From the NCBI RefSeq assembly GCF_011395035.1, contig NZ_CP024768.1, positions 1,237,377 to 1,301,376 on the forward strand: 64,000 nt of DNA, given 5' to 3'. This document shows positions 26,845 to 34,613 of this stretch, in pieces (positions within the stretch are counted from its first letter, which is position 1; every line of letters starts with the position of its first letter). The notes under the pieces are model-generated. The model was not told the DNA's origin, did not search any database, and saw nothing but the letters and a program-made list of their open reading frames with translations. A program made the position numbers and the translations under genes. This stretch comes from Pantoea cypripedii. GTDB lineage: Bacteria; Pseudomonadota; Gammaproteobacteria; Enterobacterales; Enterobacteriaceae.

Positions 26845-27870
26845 ATGCTCCAGCCTGTTCTGCCGCTCACTACGCTGCCCGACTTCAATAATGAAGTGGC
26901 CGGGTTGATTCATGGTTACCTGTTCACTCCTGACCTGCCACCTCAGCGACTCAGCGCACGCGAAGCGGCGCAGCTGGCACGCCAGACCTTGCCGGAAGCA
27001 CATTTTCTCTGGTTGCATATCAACCTTAACCACGCCCGTGCTGAGCGCTGGGTTCAGGTCCATTTTGAAGTAGACAGTGATTTCTTCGATGAGATCCATT
27101 CCGCCTCGCCCCGCACCCGGCTGGCGCAGCAAAATGATGCGTTACTGGCGGTGCTCAACGATGTGACTTTTAGCCAGGAAGAACGCAGTGCGCAGAACGC
27201 CACCCTCTGGATTTGGTGCCGTCAGCAGGTCATCGTCAGCGCGCGCTACCGGCCAGTGGGCATGATTGAACGTATGCACCAGCAGCTGGATCGCTTGCAG
27301 TTTCGTCAACCGGATGCGGTGCTGTTGTGGCTGCTGGGGGAACAGGAAGCACAGCTGGAGCAGGTGGTGCGCCGTTCCAGCGCGGCGGTGGATGCGATTG
27401 AAGAACGCCTGCTCAGTCCGGCGATCAAAGCTAACCGCAGCGAGCTGGGACGTTTGCGGCGTATGTTGCTGCGTATTCAGCGTTTGCTGGCCCCGGAACC
27501 GGCAGCGTTGTTCCGTTTACTTAACCGGCCTCCCGGCTGGTTGAAACACGAACAGCTGGGTGAGCTGCGAATTTTTACCGAAGAGTTCAGCGTGGCGTTA
27601 AACGATCTCGCCAGCCTGATGGAGCGTATTCGCCTGCTGCAGGAGGAGATTGCCGCGCGTCTGATGGAGCAGAGCAACCGCACGCTGTTTTTGCTGACGG
27701 TGATTACCGTACTGGCGCTGCCGATCAATATCGTGGCGGGGTTCTTTGGTATGAACGTGGGCGGTATCCCGCTGGCGAGCAATCCACACGGTTTTTTGCT
27801 GCTGGTGCTGGTGGTGCTGGCGTTTACCCTGGTGGCGGGCTGGCTGGCGCTACGGCGACCGCATGAATAA
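26845..27870 (+). CDS. CorA/ZntB-family divalent cation transporter
   Basis: Member of the CorA metal-ion channel superfamily, closest in type to ZntB. The 341 residues form a long cytosolic N-domain and coiled helices followed by two C-terminal membrane helices (about 272-294 and 306-330). The first ends in the selectivity motif GMN (FFGMNVGG); the following loop (IPLASNPHG) lacks the MPEL of Mg-specific CorA, hence the ZntB-like call. It is divergent from pit. The ATG at 26845 has no strong Shine-Dalgarno sequence, and the true start could be somewhat downstream. Ion specificity is unknown. Confidence 0.83.
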   Translation: MLQPVLPLTTLPDFNNEVAGLIHGYLFTPDLPPQRLSAREAAQLARQTLPEAHFLWLHINLNHARAERWVQVHFEVDSDFFDEIHSASPRTRLAQQNDALLAVLNDVTFSQEERSAQNATLWIWCRQQVIVSARYRPVGMIERMHQQLDRLQFRQPDAVLLWLLGEQEAQLEQVVRRSSAAVDAIEERLLSPAIKANRSELGRLRRMLLRIQRLLAPEPAALFRLLNRPPGWLKHEQLGELRIFTEEFSVALNDLASLMERIRLLQEEIAARLMEQSNRTLFLLTVITVLALPINIVAGFFGMNVGGIPLASNPHGFLLLVLVVLAFTLVAGWLALRRPHE

Positions 27871-27880
27871 TTGAGATGTT

Positions 27881-27896
27881 GCGCGATAAATCGCGC
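27881..27896. repeat. Intergenic palindromic repeat, core only
   Basis: Only the core GCGCGATAAATCGCGC remains; the CGCTAC arm is missing. It lies after the CorA-like gene, upstream of the convergent terminator. Confidence 0.65.
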
Positions 27897-27910
27897 AGGT
27901 TTTCGCAGGC

Positions 27911-27938
27911 AAAAAAAAGCCAGCCCGCAGGCTGGCTT
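27911..27938 (-). terminator. Rho-independent terminator of ldtB
   Basis: On the minus strand, stem AAGCCAGCC / GGCTGGCTT with a 4-nt loop is followed by a run of eight T residues. It begins 18 nt beyond the ldtB stop. Confidence 0.88.
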
Positions 27939-27956
27939 CATCTTATCCGTTAAGGA

Positions 27957-29021
27957 TTAAGAATTGGTATTGGCGGCGGTGGTGTTAGCCGCTGCCGGAG
28001 TCGGGATCACTGCGCCCTGCGGCGTCATCGGTTCCTCTTTCGGCATGGCGTCTGGCGTTTCCTGAACCGGGATCGGCGCAGGCTGCACTTCACCTGCCGG
28101 ACCATTGATTTTGGTCGGCATGCCGCTACGTGCCTGGATAGCGTTGTTCACCGCATCCTGATTGGTGCTGGCATCGGCAATCACTTTGGTCACCGCAGCA
28201 GTCAGGGTGATCGGCACGATTTCGCGCGAGTTGAACTGTTCTTCAGTGGTTGACAGCGGGTTGTGAACCTCAATGTAGCGCGAACCGTCTGGCTCGACGG
28301 AGGCTTTCACCGGCTGGTCAACGAACTGGACGCGCGTACCCACTGGCACGTTGTCGAACAGCCATTTGATGTCATCAGCACGCAGACGGACACAACCGTG
28401 GCTGACGCGCAGGCCGATACCGAAGTTGGCGTTGGTGCCGTGAACGGCATACAGGCGACCGATGTACAGCGCGTACAGACCCATCGGGTTATCCGGGCCA
28501 GCCGGGAACACTTCCGGGATAGACTCACCGCGAGCCGCGTATTCGGCGTGCATCGCTTTGGTCGGAGTCCAGGTTGGGCCGGCTTTTTTGCGCTGCACGC
28601 TGGTGGTCCAGTTGATCGGGGTATCTTTACCCAGCTCACCGATACCAATCGGCAGCACTACCACGGTTTTGCTGCCTTTCGGGTAGTAATAAAGACGCAT
28701 TTCAGCACTGTTGATCACAATACCTTCGCGCGGAGCGTCAGGCAGAATCAGCTGCTGCGGGATCACCATGTTAGTACCGGCTTTCGGCAGATAGACGTCA
28801 ACACCTGGATTGGCTTCCAGCATGTTGCTGAGGCCCATCTGATACTGCGCCGCAAAGGCTTCCAGCGGCAGTCTGCTGTCCTGAGGCACGGTGATTTGGA
28901 TATTTTCGCCGATCAGACGGCTGTTAGCAGGCGGTAGCGGATAAACCACCGCAAAGGCCGACTGGCTGAACGCCGCCAGTACGAGGGCGAGTGAAGCGAA
29001 CGCGCGAATGCTCTTTTTCAT
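27957..29021 (-). CDS. ldtB: L,D-transpeptidase LdtB (YbiS) with extended C-terminus
   Basis: Periplasmic YkuD-domain transpeptidase that links Braun lipoprotein to meso-diaminopimelate in peptidoglycan. The 354-residue protein has a signal peptide (cleavage after SAFA, about residue 24), a LysM-like stretch around QMGLSNMLEANPGVD, and the catalytic motif HGTNANFGIGLRVSHGCVRL with His208 and Cys210. E. coli LdtB ends soon after SGMPxxxN; here about 45 further residues rich in Pro, Ala, Thr and Glu follow. The ATG at 29021 begins a normal signal peptide; a TTG at 29030 is possible but less likely. It ends at a strong terminator. Confidence 0.93.
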   Translation of the reverse strand: MKKSIRAFASLALVLAAFSQSAFAVVYPLPPANSRLIGENIQITVPQDSRLPLEAFAAQYQMGLSNMLEANPGVDVYLPKAGTNMVIPQQLILPDAPREGIVINSAEMRLYYYPKGSKTVVVLPIGIGELGKDTPINWTTSVQRKKAGPTWTPTKAMHAEYAARGESIPEVFPAGPDNPMGLYALYIGRLYAVHGTNANFGIGLRVSHGCVRLRADDIKWLFDNVPVGTRVQFVDQPVKASVEPDGSRYIEVHNPLSTTEEQFNSREIVPITLTAAVTKVIADASTNQDAVNNAIQARSGMPTKINGPAGEVQPAPIPVQETPDAMPKEEPMTPQGAVIPTPAAANTTAANTNS

Positions 29022-29207
29022 GTTTTTCAAGTCGTTATAGCCGTGTTTCAGGCATGTCAGTGTGTCGAACCCATCTTGGTCTTATTGACCCGCTGCGCAT
29101 TATATGTGCATTGAAGCGGTGATGGGAATCACGATTTTAACAGGTTGATGATACTTTACGTAAAAAGCTGTAATAACCCATCTGTGTTATTTTTCGCTGG
29201 CCTGTAT

Positions 29208-31022
29208 TCAGGGCTGCCATAACGTCACTTCCCCGCTCAGTTTACGATTGAGAAAGAACGCCGCGCTGATCAGGGCCAGATGAGTCAGCGCCTGCGGCAT
29301 ATTGCCCAGCGCCATGCCGTGCGGAGTGAACTCCTCGGCATACAACCCCAGCGGATTGGCATAGCTCAGCAACTTTTCAAACTCGAAATGCGCTTCGTGC
29401 ACCCGTCCCGCGCGCGCCAGGCACTCCACATACCAGAACGAACAGGCAGCAAAAGAACCTTCACCGCCTTTCAGCGCATCGGCGGGCGTCTCGCTGATGT
29501 TATAGCGTCGCACCAGGCCGTCGCTCACCAGCTGGGTTTTGATCGCATCCAGAGTGGCGAGCCAGTCAGGATCGGTGGCACCGACAAAACGCACCAGCGG
29601 CATCAGCAGCATCGAGGCATCCAGAAAGCGACCACCGCGCGTGGCGGTAAAGTGGCCCAGCTCCGGGTTCCAGAAGTTCTGCCAGATATCCGCGCGGATG
29701 GCGCTACGTTCCCGGTCCCAGCGCTCGTAGGGCATCGGTAGCGAACGTTTCAGGCCGAGGCGTAAAGCACGATCCAGCGCCACCCAGCACATCAGACGCG
29801 AATGGAGAAAATGTTCCGGCTCGCCGCGCATCTCCCAGATCCCGGCGTCGGGTTGCTGCCAGTTATCGCAGACGTAATTGATCATGCTGACGACATGCTG
29901 CCAGCCGCGCTGCGAAATCGCTTCACCATATTTGTTGGCGAGATAGATGGCGTCCATCAGCTCGCCATAAATATCCAGCTGCGTCTGCCGCCAGGCATCG
30001 TTACCGATGCGCACCGGGCGCGAGTTGACGTAACCGGAGAGATTCAGCAGCTCGGTTTCGTGCAGCTCGGTGCTGCTGTCGAGGCGATACATCACCTGCA
30101 AATGTGGCCCGTCATCGTGGCTGTGCTCGACACAGCGGCCCACCCAGTGGGTGAAATGTTTCGCTTCTTCGACATAACCGAGGCGCATCAGGGCATACAT
30201 ACTGAATGACGCATCGCGGATCCATGAAGCGCGATAATCCCAGTTGCGTTCCCCACCCGGTTCTTCTGGCAGGCCAAAGGTGGCGGCGGCGGCAATCGAA
30301 CCGTGCTGGTGGGAAGTGAGCAATTTCAGTGCCAGCGCGGAGCGCGTCACCATCTCCTGCCAGCGCCCGCGATAGGAACTGTGGCGGCTCCAGCGTCGCC
30401 AGTAGTGCAGGGTGTCACGGAAGCATTGCTCGGTGGCGATCTTGTCCAGATGCGGATCTTCGTCGCTGCCAAAAATAAATTCGGCATGTTCACCCGCCTG
30501 TAAGGTGAAGTCGGCGGTGGCCGCATGGTTTTCCCGCGTCATGACCACGCTGGCGCTGAGGCGCAGCGAAGGCTGGCCATCGGCATGGAAGGCGATTCCG
30601 CCGGGACGCGCTTCGGTCCGGGTTTCCGCACGGGCGTAGTCGTGGCGCGGTGCGCACAGCAGTTTGAAACGCGCCGAGCCGCGCACCATTTTCACCCGGC
30701 GGACCACGCGCGGTAGCTTGCTGCTGTCATCGCAGATCGGCATGTAATCGGTGATCTCCGCCACGCCATCATCGCCGAGCCAGCGGGTTTGCAGGATATT
30801 GGTATCGGGCAGATAAAGTTGCTGCTGGCGGGCATTTTTCCATTGCGGTGCCAGCGAAAACAGGCCCGCTTCGTCGCTGTCGAGCAGGGCGCTAAACACG
30901 GACGGGCTATCGAGTTCCGGCCAGCACAAATAATCGATGGTGCCATCGCTGGCGACCATGGCGCAGGTACGTAAATCGCCGATGACTCCGTGGTCGTCAA
31001 TTTTGCGTTTGATCTCACTCAT
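29208..31022 (-). CDS. Glycoside hydrolase family 15 protein (glucoamylase/trehalase-like)
   Basis: Cytosolic GH15-type (alpha/alpha)6-barrel enzyme; characterised relatives hydrolyse alpha-glucosidic bonds of trehalose, maltose-type sugars or glucan. The 604 residues begin with the typical N-domain MSEIKRKIDDHGVIGDLRTC and DGTIDYLCWPELDSPSVF, then show NWDYRASWIRDASFSMYAL, the likely general-acid segment IWEMRGEPEHFLHSRLMCWVALDRA is split as WEMRG and MCWVALDRA, and the likely general-base segment LYAEEFTPHG near the end. No signal peptide is visible. It is a single gene, divergent from yohF. A trehalase-like role in osmotic metabolism is inference. Confidence 0.85.
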   Translation of the reverse strand: MSEIKRKIDDHGVIGDLRTCAMVASDGTIDYLCWPELDSPSVFSALLDSDEAGLFSLAPQWKNARQQQLYLPDTNILQTRWLGDDGVAEITDYMPICDDSSKLPRVVRRVKMVRGSARFKLLCAPRHDYARAETRTEARPGGIAFHADGQPSLRLSASVVMTRENHAATADFTLQAGEHAEFIFGSDEDPHLDKIATEQCFRDTLHYWRRWSRHSSYRGRWQEMVTRSALALKLLTSHQHGSIAAAATFGLPEEPGGERNWDYRASWIRDASFSMYALMRLGYVEEAKHFTHWVGRCVEHSHDDGPHLQVMYRLDSSTELHETELLNLSGYVNSRPVRIGNDAWRQTQLDIYGELMDAIYLANKYGEAISQRGWQHVVSMINYVCDNWQQPDAGIWEMRGEPEHFLHSRLMCWVALDRALRLGLKRSLPMPYERWDRERSAIRADIWQNFWNPELGHFTATRGGRFLDASMLLMPLVRFVGATDPDWLATLDAIKTQLVSDGLVRRYNISETPADALKGGEGSFAACSFWYVECLARAGRVHEAHFEFEKLLSYANPLGLYAEEFTPHGMALGNMPQALTHLALISAAFFLNRKLSGEVTLWQP

Positions 31023-31140
31023 CCTGCCTCCTTTACGCTATTCCATTGTTAACTATAGCCGAAGCGGTTTTAACGGCGGCGGCGGGGCACAGAAGGATAA
31101 CTTCTATACTGAGGAGACACCTGACAGAAAGGAGAACCTA

Positions 31141-31920
31141 ATGGCGCTGGTAAAACAGAAAGTGGCGGTGGTCACCGCTTCCGATTCAGGCATCGGGCGC
31201 AGCTGTGCGCTGATGCTGGCCGAGGCAGGCTATACCCTTGGCATCACCTGGCGTTCGGACGAAGAGGGGGCACATGAGACGGCGCGCCAGGTCGAGAGCC
31301 GTGGTCAGCAGGCGCAGGTACGACAGTTGGATCTTTCCGATCCACAGGCCGGTGGGCAGCAACTGGTGCAGCTGATTGCCTCGCTGGGGCGGATTGATGT
31401 GCTGGTCAACAACGCTGGGGTGATGACCAAAGCGGATTTTCTCGATGTCACCTTTGAAGACTGGCGAAAAGTCTTCAGTGTCGACGTCGATGGGGCGTTT
31501 GTCTGCGGTCAGATTGCCGCCCGATATATGGTGGATCAGGGCAACGGCGGACGCATCATTAACATCACCTCGGTGCATGAACATACGCCATTGCCCGATG
31601 CAGCGGCTTACACCGCGGCAAAACATGCCCTCGGCGGTCTGACCAAATCGATGGCCCTCAGCCTGTTACCGCATCATATCCTGGTGAATGCGGTGGCACC
31701 GGGCGCGATAGCAACGCCCATGAACCATCTGCGTAACGAGGAGGCGCGCAGTACGCGCATGCCGGAAATCCCCATCGGGCGACCGGGTGACACGCGCGAA
31801 GTCGCGAGTTTAGTGGCCTGGCTGTGCTCGGAGTGGGCCACCTACACCACCGGACAATCGTTTATTGTCGACGGTGGCTTTATGCTGGCGAACCCGCAGT
31901 TTAAGGGGTATCACAATTAA
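31141..31920 (+). CDS. yohF: Short-chain dehydrogenase YohF
   Basis: NAD(P)-dependent classical short-chain dehydrogenase of 259 residues. The cofactor loop reads TASDSGIGR (residues 12-20), an Ala-Ser variant of the usual TGxxxGIG that E. coli YohF shares; NNAG is at 90-93, and the catalytic triad is Ser144, Tyr157, Lys161 in ITSVHEHTPLPDAAAYTAAK. The ATG at 31141 has AGGAGA 8 nt upstream; the longer frame would start inside the divergent GH15 gene. It converges with yohD with a 4-nt overlap. The natural substrate is unknown. Confidence 0.9.
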   Translation: MALVKQKVAVVTASDSGIGRSCALMLAEAGYTLGITWRSDEEGAHETARQVESRGQQAQVRQLDLSDPQAGGQQLVQLIASLGRIDVLVNNAGVMTKADFLDVTFEDWRKVFSVDVDGAFVCGQIAARYMVDQGNGGRIINITSVHEHTPLPDAAAYTAAKHALGGLTKSMALSLLPHHILVNAVAPGAIATPMNHLRNEEARSTRMPEIPIGRPGDTREVASLVAWLCSEWATYTTGQSFIVDGGFMLANPQFKGYHN

Positions 31921-32492
31921 TCGGCGCGGCGGCGGTTCCAGCGACGGATAACGTAGCGCAGCAGGATGGCAAATCCCACCGCCGCCACCAGCCACAGCAG
32001 ATGTTTGAAGTGCTGATCGAGTTTGTGCAGCCACGGGGTGATGATCTCCCCGGCAAAATAGCCAAGGGTGACAAAGATCAGCGCCCAGAGCGCAGCGCCA
32101 ATCACATTCAGCAGGAAAAAGCGCAGCGGTTTCAGGCGGCTGGTGCCAATGATAATCGGCCCGACAATGCGGAAGCCGTACATAAAACGCACGCCAATCA
32201 CAAACAGGCTGGGGTGACGCTGAATCAGGTGGCTGGCTTTGTGGATGGTATCCTGATGCTTTTTAAAACGGCGCAGGATACGCGTGCCAAAACGACGGCC
32301 AAGCCAAAACAGCATCTGATCGCCCAGGATGCCACCCCCCATCGCGGCCAGTACCACGCCGCCGAAGTGTAGCAATCCTTCATGTGCCGCCACCCCTCCC
32401 AGCAGGGTGAAGGTTTCCCCTTCAGCGATACAGCCAATCAGCAGCGCCAGGTAGCCGTACTGGCTAATTAATCCGTTGATATCAAGATGCAA
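31917..32492 (-). CDS. yohD: DedA-family membrane protein YohD
   Basis: Inner-membrane protein of the DedA/SNARE-associated family, thought to take part in lipid transport across membranes. The 191 residues contain the family features EGETFTLLGGVAAHEG, GDQMLFWLGRRFG, the amphipathic GVRFMYGFRIVGPIIIGTSRL segment with conserved Arg residues, and a basic C-terminus (RRWNRRRAD). It is divergent from yohC, as in E. coli. Confidence 0.92.
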   Translation of the reverse strand: MHLDINGLISQYGYLALLIGCIAEGETFTLLGGVAAHEGLLHFGGVVLAAMGGGILGDQMLFWLGRRFGTRILRRFKKHQDTIHKASHLIQRHPSLFVIGVRFMYGFRIVGPIIIGTSRLKPLRFFLLNVIGAALWALIFVTLGYFAGEIITPWLHKLDQHFKHLLWLVAAVGFAILLRYVIRRWNRRRAD

Positions 32493-32659
32493 AACGTCCT
32501 CCCTGTTGTTATCAACCCTTGTAACAGTCTACACCCGCAGGTGATTTTTTGTGCCGCTTGCCGCAAAAACGACAGCGCCGATTATACTTGAAGTGAAGCT
32601 GCCTGTGCTGGTAAGCCTGAGCGTCAGGGGGCAGCCCGTCGCATCAGAGGAGTGATTTT

Positions 32660-33247
32660 ATGAATCATGTCTGGGGACTTATCGCGCATCCTAATCAGGA
32701 AATGCGCGACATCAAGCAGGAAAACGAGAGCGTCTCGCACCATTACACCCACCATGTTCTGCTAATGGCGGCGATCCCGGTGATCTGCGCCTTTATTGGC
32801 ACCACACAGTTGGGCTGGAATCTGGGCGAGGGGCAATTTATACAACTCAACATGCTGACCGGTCTCGGTCTCGGCATTCTGTTTTATCTCGTCATCCTCG
32901 GTGGGGTGGCGGTGATGGGACGCGTCATCCACTGGATGGCACGCAATTATCCGCAACGACCCAGCATCCAGCGTTGTACCGTGTTTGCGGGCTATGTGGC
33001 GACGCCGCTGTTTATGAGCGGCCTGGTGGCGCTTTATCCGCTGGTCTGGCTCTGCCTGCTGGTGGGGACGCTGGCGCTGGTGTACACCGGTTATCTGTTA
33101 TTCGTCGGTATCCCGGTATTCCTCAATATCGATAAAGAAGAGAGCCTGCGTTTCTCCGGCTCGACGCTGGCGATTGGGGTACTGGTGTTTGAAGTGCTGC
33201 TGGCGTTGACCGTGATTCTGTGGGGCTATGGACCGAAGCTGTTCTGA
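32660..33247 (+). CDS. yohC: Yip1-family inner-membrane protein YohC
   Basis: Inner-membrane protein of the Yip1 superfamily; function in bacteria unknown. The 195 residues share with E. coli YohC the N-terminal MNHVWGL and HHYTHHVLLMAAIPVICAFIGTTQLGW, and five hydrophobic segments thereafter, including FAGYVATPLFMSGLVALYPLVWL. GAGGAG lies about 7 nt before the ATG at 32660. It ends at a hairpin terminator. Confidence 0.92.
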   Translation: MNHVWGLIAHPNQEMRDIKQENESVSHHYTHHVLLMAAIPVICAFIGTTQLGWNLGEGQFIQLNMLTGLGLGILFYLVILGGVAVMGRVIHWMARNYPQRPSIQRCTVFAGYVATPLFMSGLVALYPLVWLCLLVGTLALVYTGYLLFVGIPVFLNIDKEESLRFSGSTLAIGVLVFEVLLALTVILWGYGPKLF

Positions 33248-33274
33248 TCCTTTCCGGTCAATTTCCTTCTCTCT

Positions 33275-33306
33275 CGCGCCACGCTCTGTGGCGCGATTTA
33301 TTTGTT
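33275..33306 (+). terminator. Probable terminator after yohC
   Basis: An 8-bp stem CGCGCCAC / GTGGCGCG with loop GCTCT is followed by ATTTATTTGTT. It begins 27 nt after the yohC stop. The right arm may derive from the GCGCGATTTAT palindrome family. Confidence 0.65.
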
Positions 33307-33489
33307 GCGCAATAAATGACGTCGCGACAGCCATACCCCGTCATTTTTAACGCCCGGAAACAATCTCTCCAGGAAATTTCGCAGAGAACCACGTATTATG
33401 CTGTCGCCAGCCCGCATCCCATCTGGCCTGATGCGCGCGGCCTGTGCGATAGCACAGCACAAAACTCCTCACCGGATTTTTTTGACACG

Positions 33490-34440
33490 ATGTCTGTAAA
33501 AATGCGTATTTCTTTACTGTCGCTGGCGCTGATGATCGGCGCACCGGCAGTGACTACACCTGTTCTGGCCGCGCCTGCTGCGCTGTCAAATCTGGCTCCT
33601 GTTGCACAACCGCAAATTGCGTCGGGCAGTGCGATGATTGTCGATCTGGATAGCGGCAAAGTGCTGTATTCCAGCCATCCCGATCGCGTCCGTCCGATCG
33701 CCTCGCTCACCAAGCTGATGACGGCGATGGTGGTGCTGGATGCCAAACAGCCGCTGGATGAAATGCTGTCGGTTGATATCAGCCATACCCCGGAGATGCG
33801 CGGCGTGTTTTCCCGCGTCAAGCTGAATAGCGAAATCAGCCGCCGTAATATGCTGTTGCTGGCGCTGATGTCATCGGAAAACCGTGCTGCTGCCAGCCTG
33901 GCGCACCACTATCCGGGTGGCTACGATGCCTTTATCCGCGCGATGAATGCTAAAGCCCACGCCCTTGGCATGACGCATACCCGCTATGTGGAACCGACGG
34001 GCCTGTCGATTCACAACGTCTCCAGCGCGGAAGATTTGATTAAGCTGGTGAAAGCCACGCGTCAGTATCCGTTGATTGGTGAACTGAGTACCACCAAAGA
34101 AGATACTGCGGTGTTTAAACACCCGAACTATGCGCTGCCGTTCCGTAACACCAACCACCTGGTGTACAAAAATGACTGGCGTATTCAGCTCACCAAAACC
34201 GGTTATACCGACGAAGCGGGCCACTGTCTGGTGATGCGCACCTTTATCAACAATCGCCCGGTGGCACTGGTGGTGCTGGATGCCTTTGGCAAATACACCC
34301 ACTTCGCCGATGCTAACCGTCTGCGCGACTGGCTGGAAACCGGCAAAGCCGCACCGGTACCGGCGGCGGCGCTGGCGTATAAAAAGCAGAAAGCCTCACA
34401 AACCGCGAGTAACGGCGCTCAGGGACAGAACGTCGAATAA
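33490..34440 (+). CDS. pbpG: D-alanyl-D-alanine endopeptidase PBP7
   Basis: Low-molecular-mass penicillin-binding protein that cleaves peptidoglycan cross-links in the periplasm. The 316-residue protein has a signal peptide (to about residue 28, PVLAAPA) and the serine-peptidase S11 triad motifs: Ser72-Leu-Thr-Lys75, Ser129-Glu-Asn131 and Lys235-Thr-Gly237. It ends in the family tail PVPAAALAYKKQKA. Starts at 33490 (MSVKMRIS) and 33502 (MRIS) are both plausible; the longer gives a better basic N-region. Neighbours yohC and dld are conserved. Confidence 0.93.
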   Translation: MSVKMRISLLSLALMIGAPAVTTPVLAAPAALSNLAPVAQPQIASGSAMIVDLDSGKVLYSSHPDRVRPIASLTKLMTAMVVLDAKQPLDEMLSVDISHTPEMRGVFSRVKLNSEISRRNMLLLALMSSENRAAASLAHHYPGGYDAFIRAMNAKAHALGMTHTRYVEPTGLSIHNVSSAEDLIKLVKATRQYPLIGELSTTKEDTAVFKHPNYALPFRNTNHLVYKNDWRIQLTKTGYTDEAGHCLVMRTFINNRPVALVVLDAFGKYTHFADANRLRDWLETGKAAPVPAAALAYKKQKASQTASNGAQGQNVE

Positions 34441-34449
34441 TTTGTCGCA

Positions 34450-34473
34450 GATGCCATCCGGCCGGGTGGCATC
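34450..34473 (+). terminator. Hairpin after pbpG
   Basis: GATGCCATCC pairs with GGGTGGCATC around a GGCC loop, a stem of about ten pairs starting 10 nt after the pbpG stop. No T-run follows, so it may stabilise the mRNA end rather than terminate by itself. Confidence 0.5.
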
Positions 34474-34613
34474 AGCAAAAAGTCTTATCGTTATAACCCA
34501 TGTTTTACGCATTCATTCCTATAGTTTCACGCTTGCCAAAGGCCTACACTAGCCGCCACAGACGCACAATAAGATGCGTCTGCAGACTGTTATTGCGCTG
34601 GAATCTCACTCTT

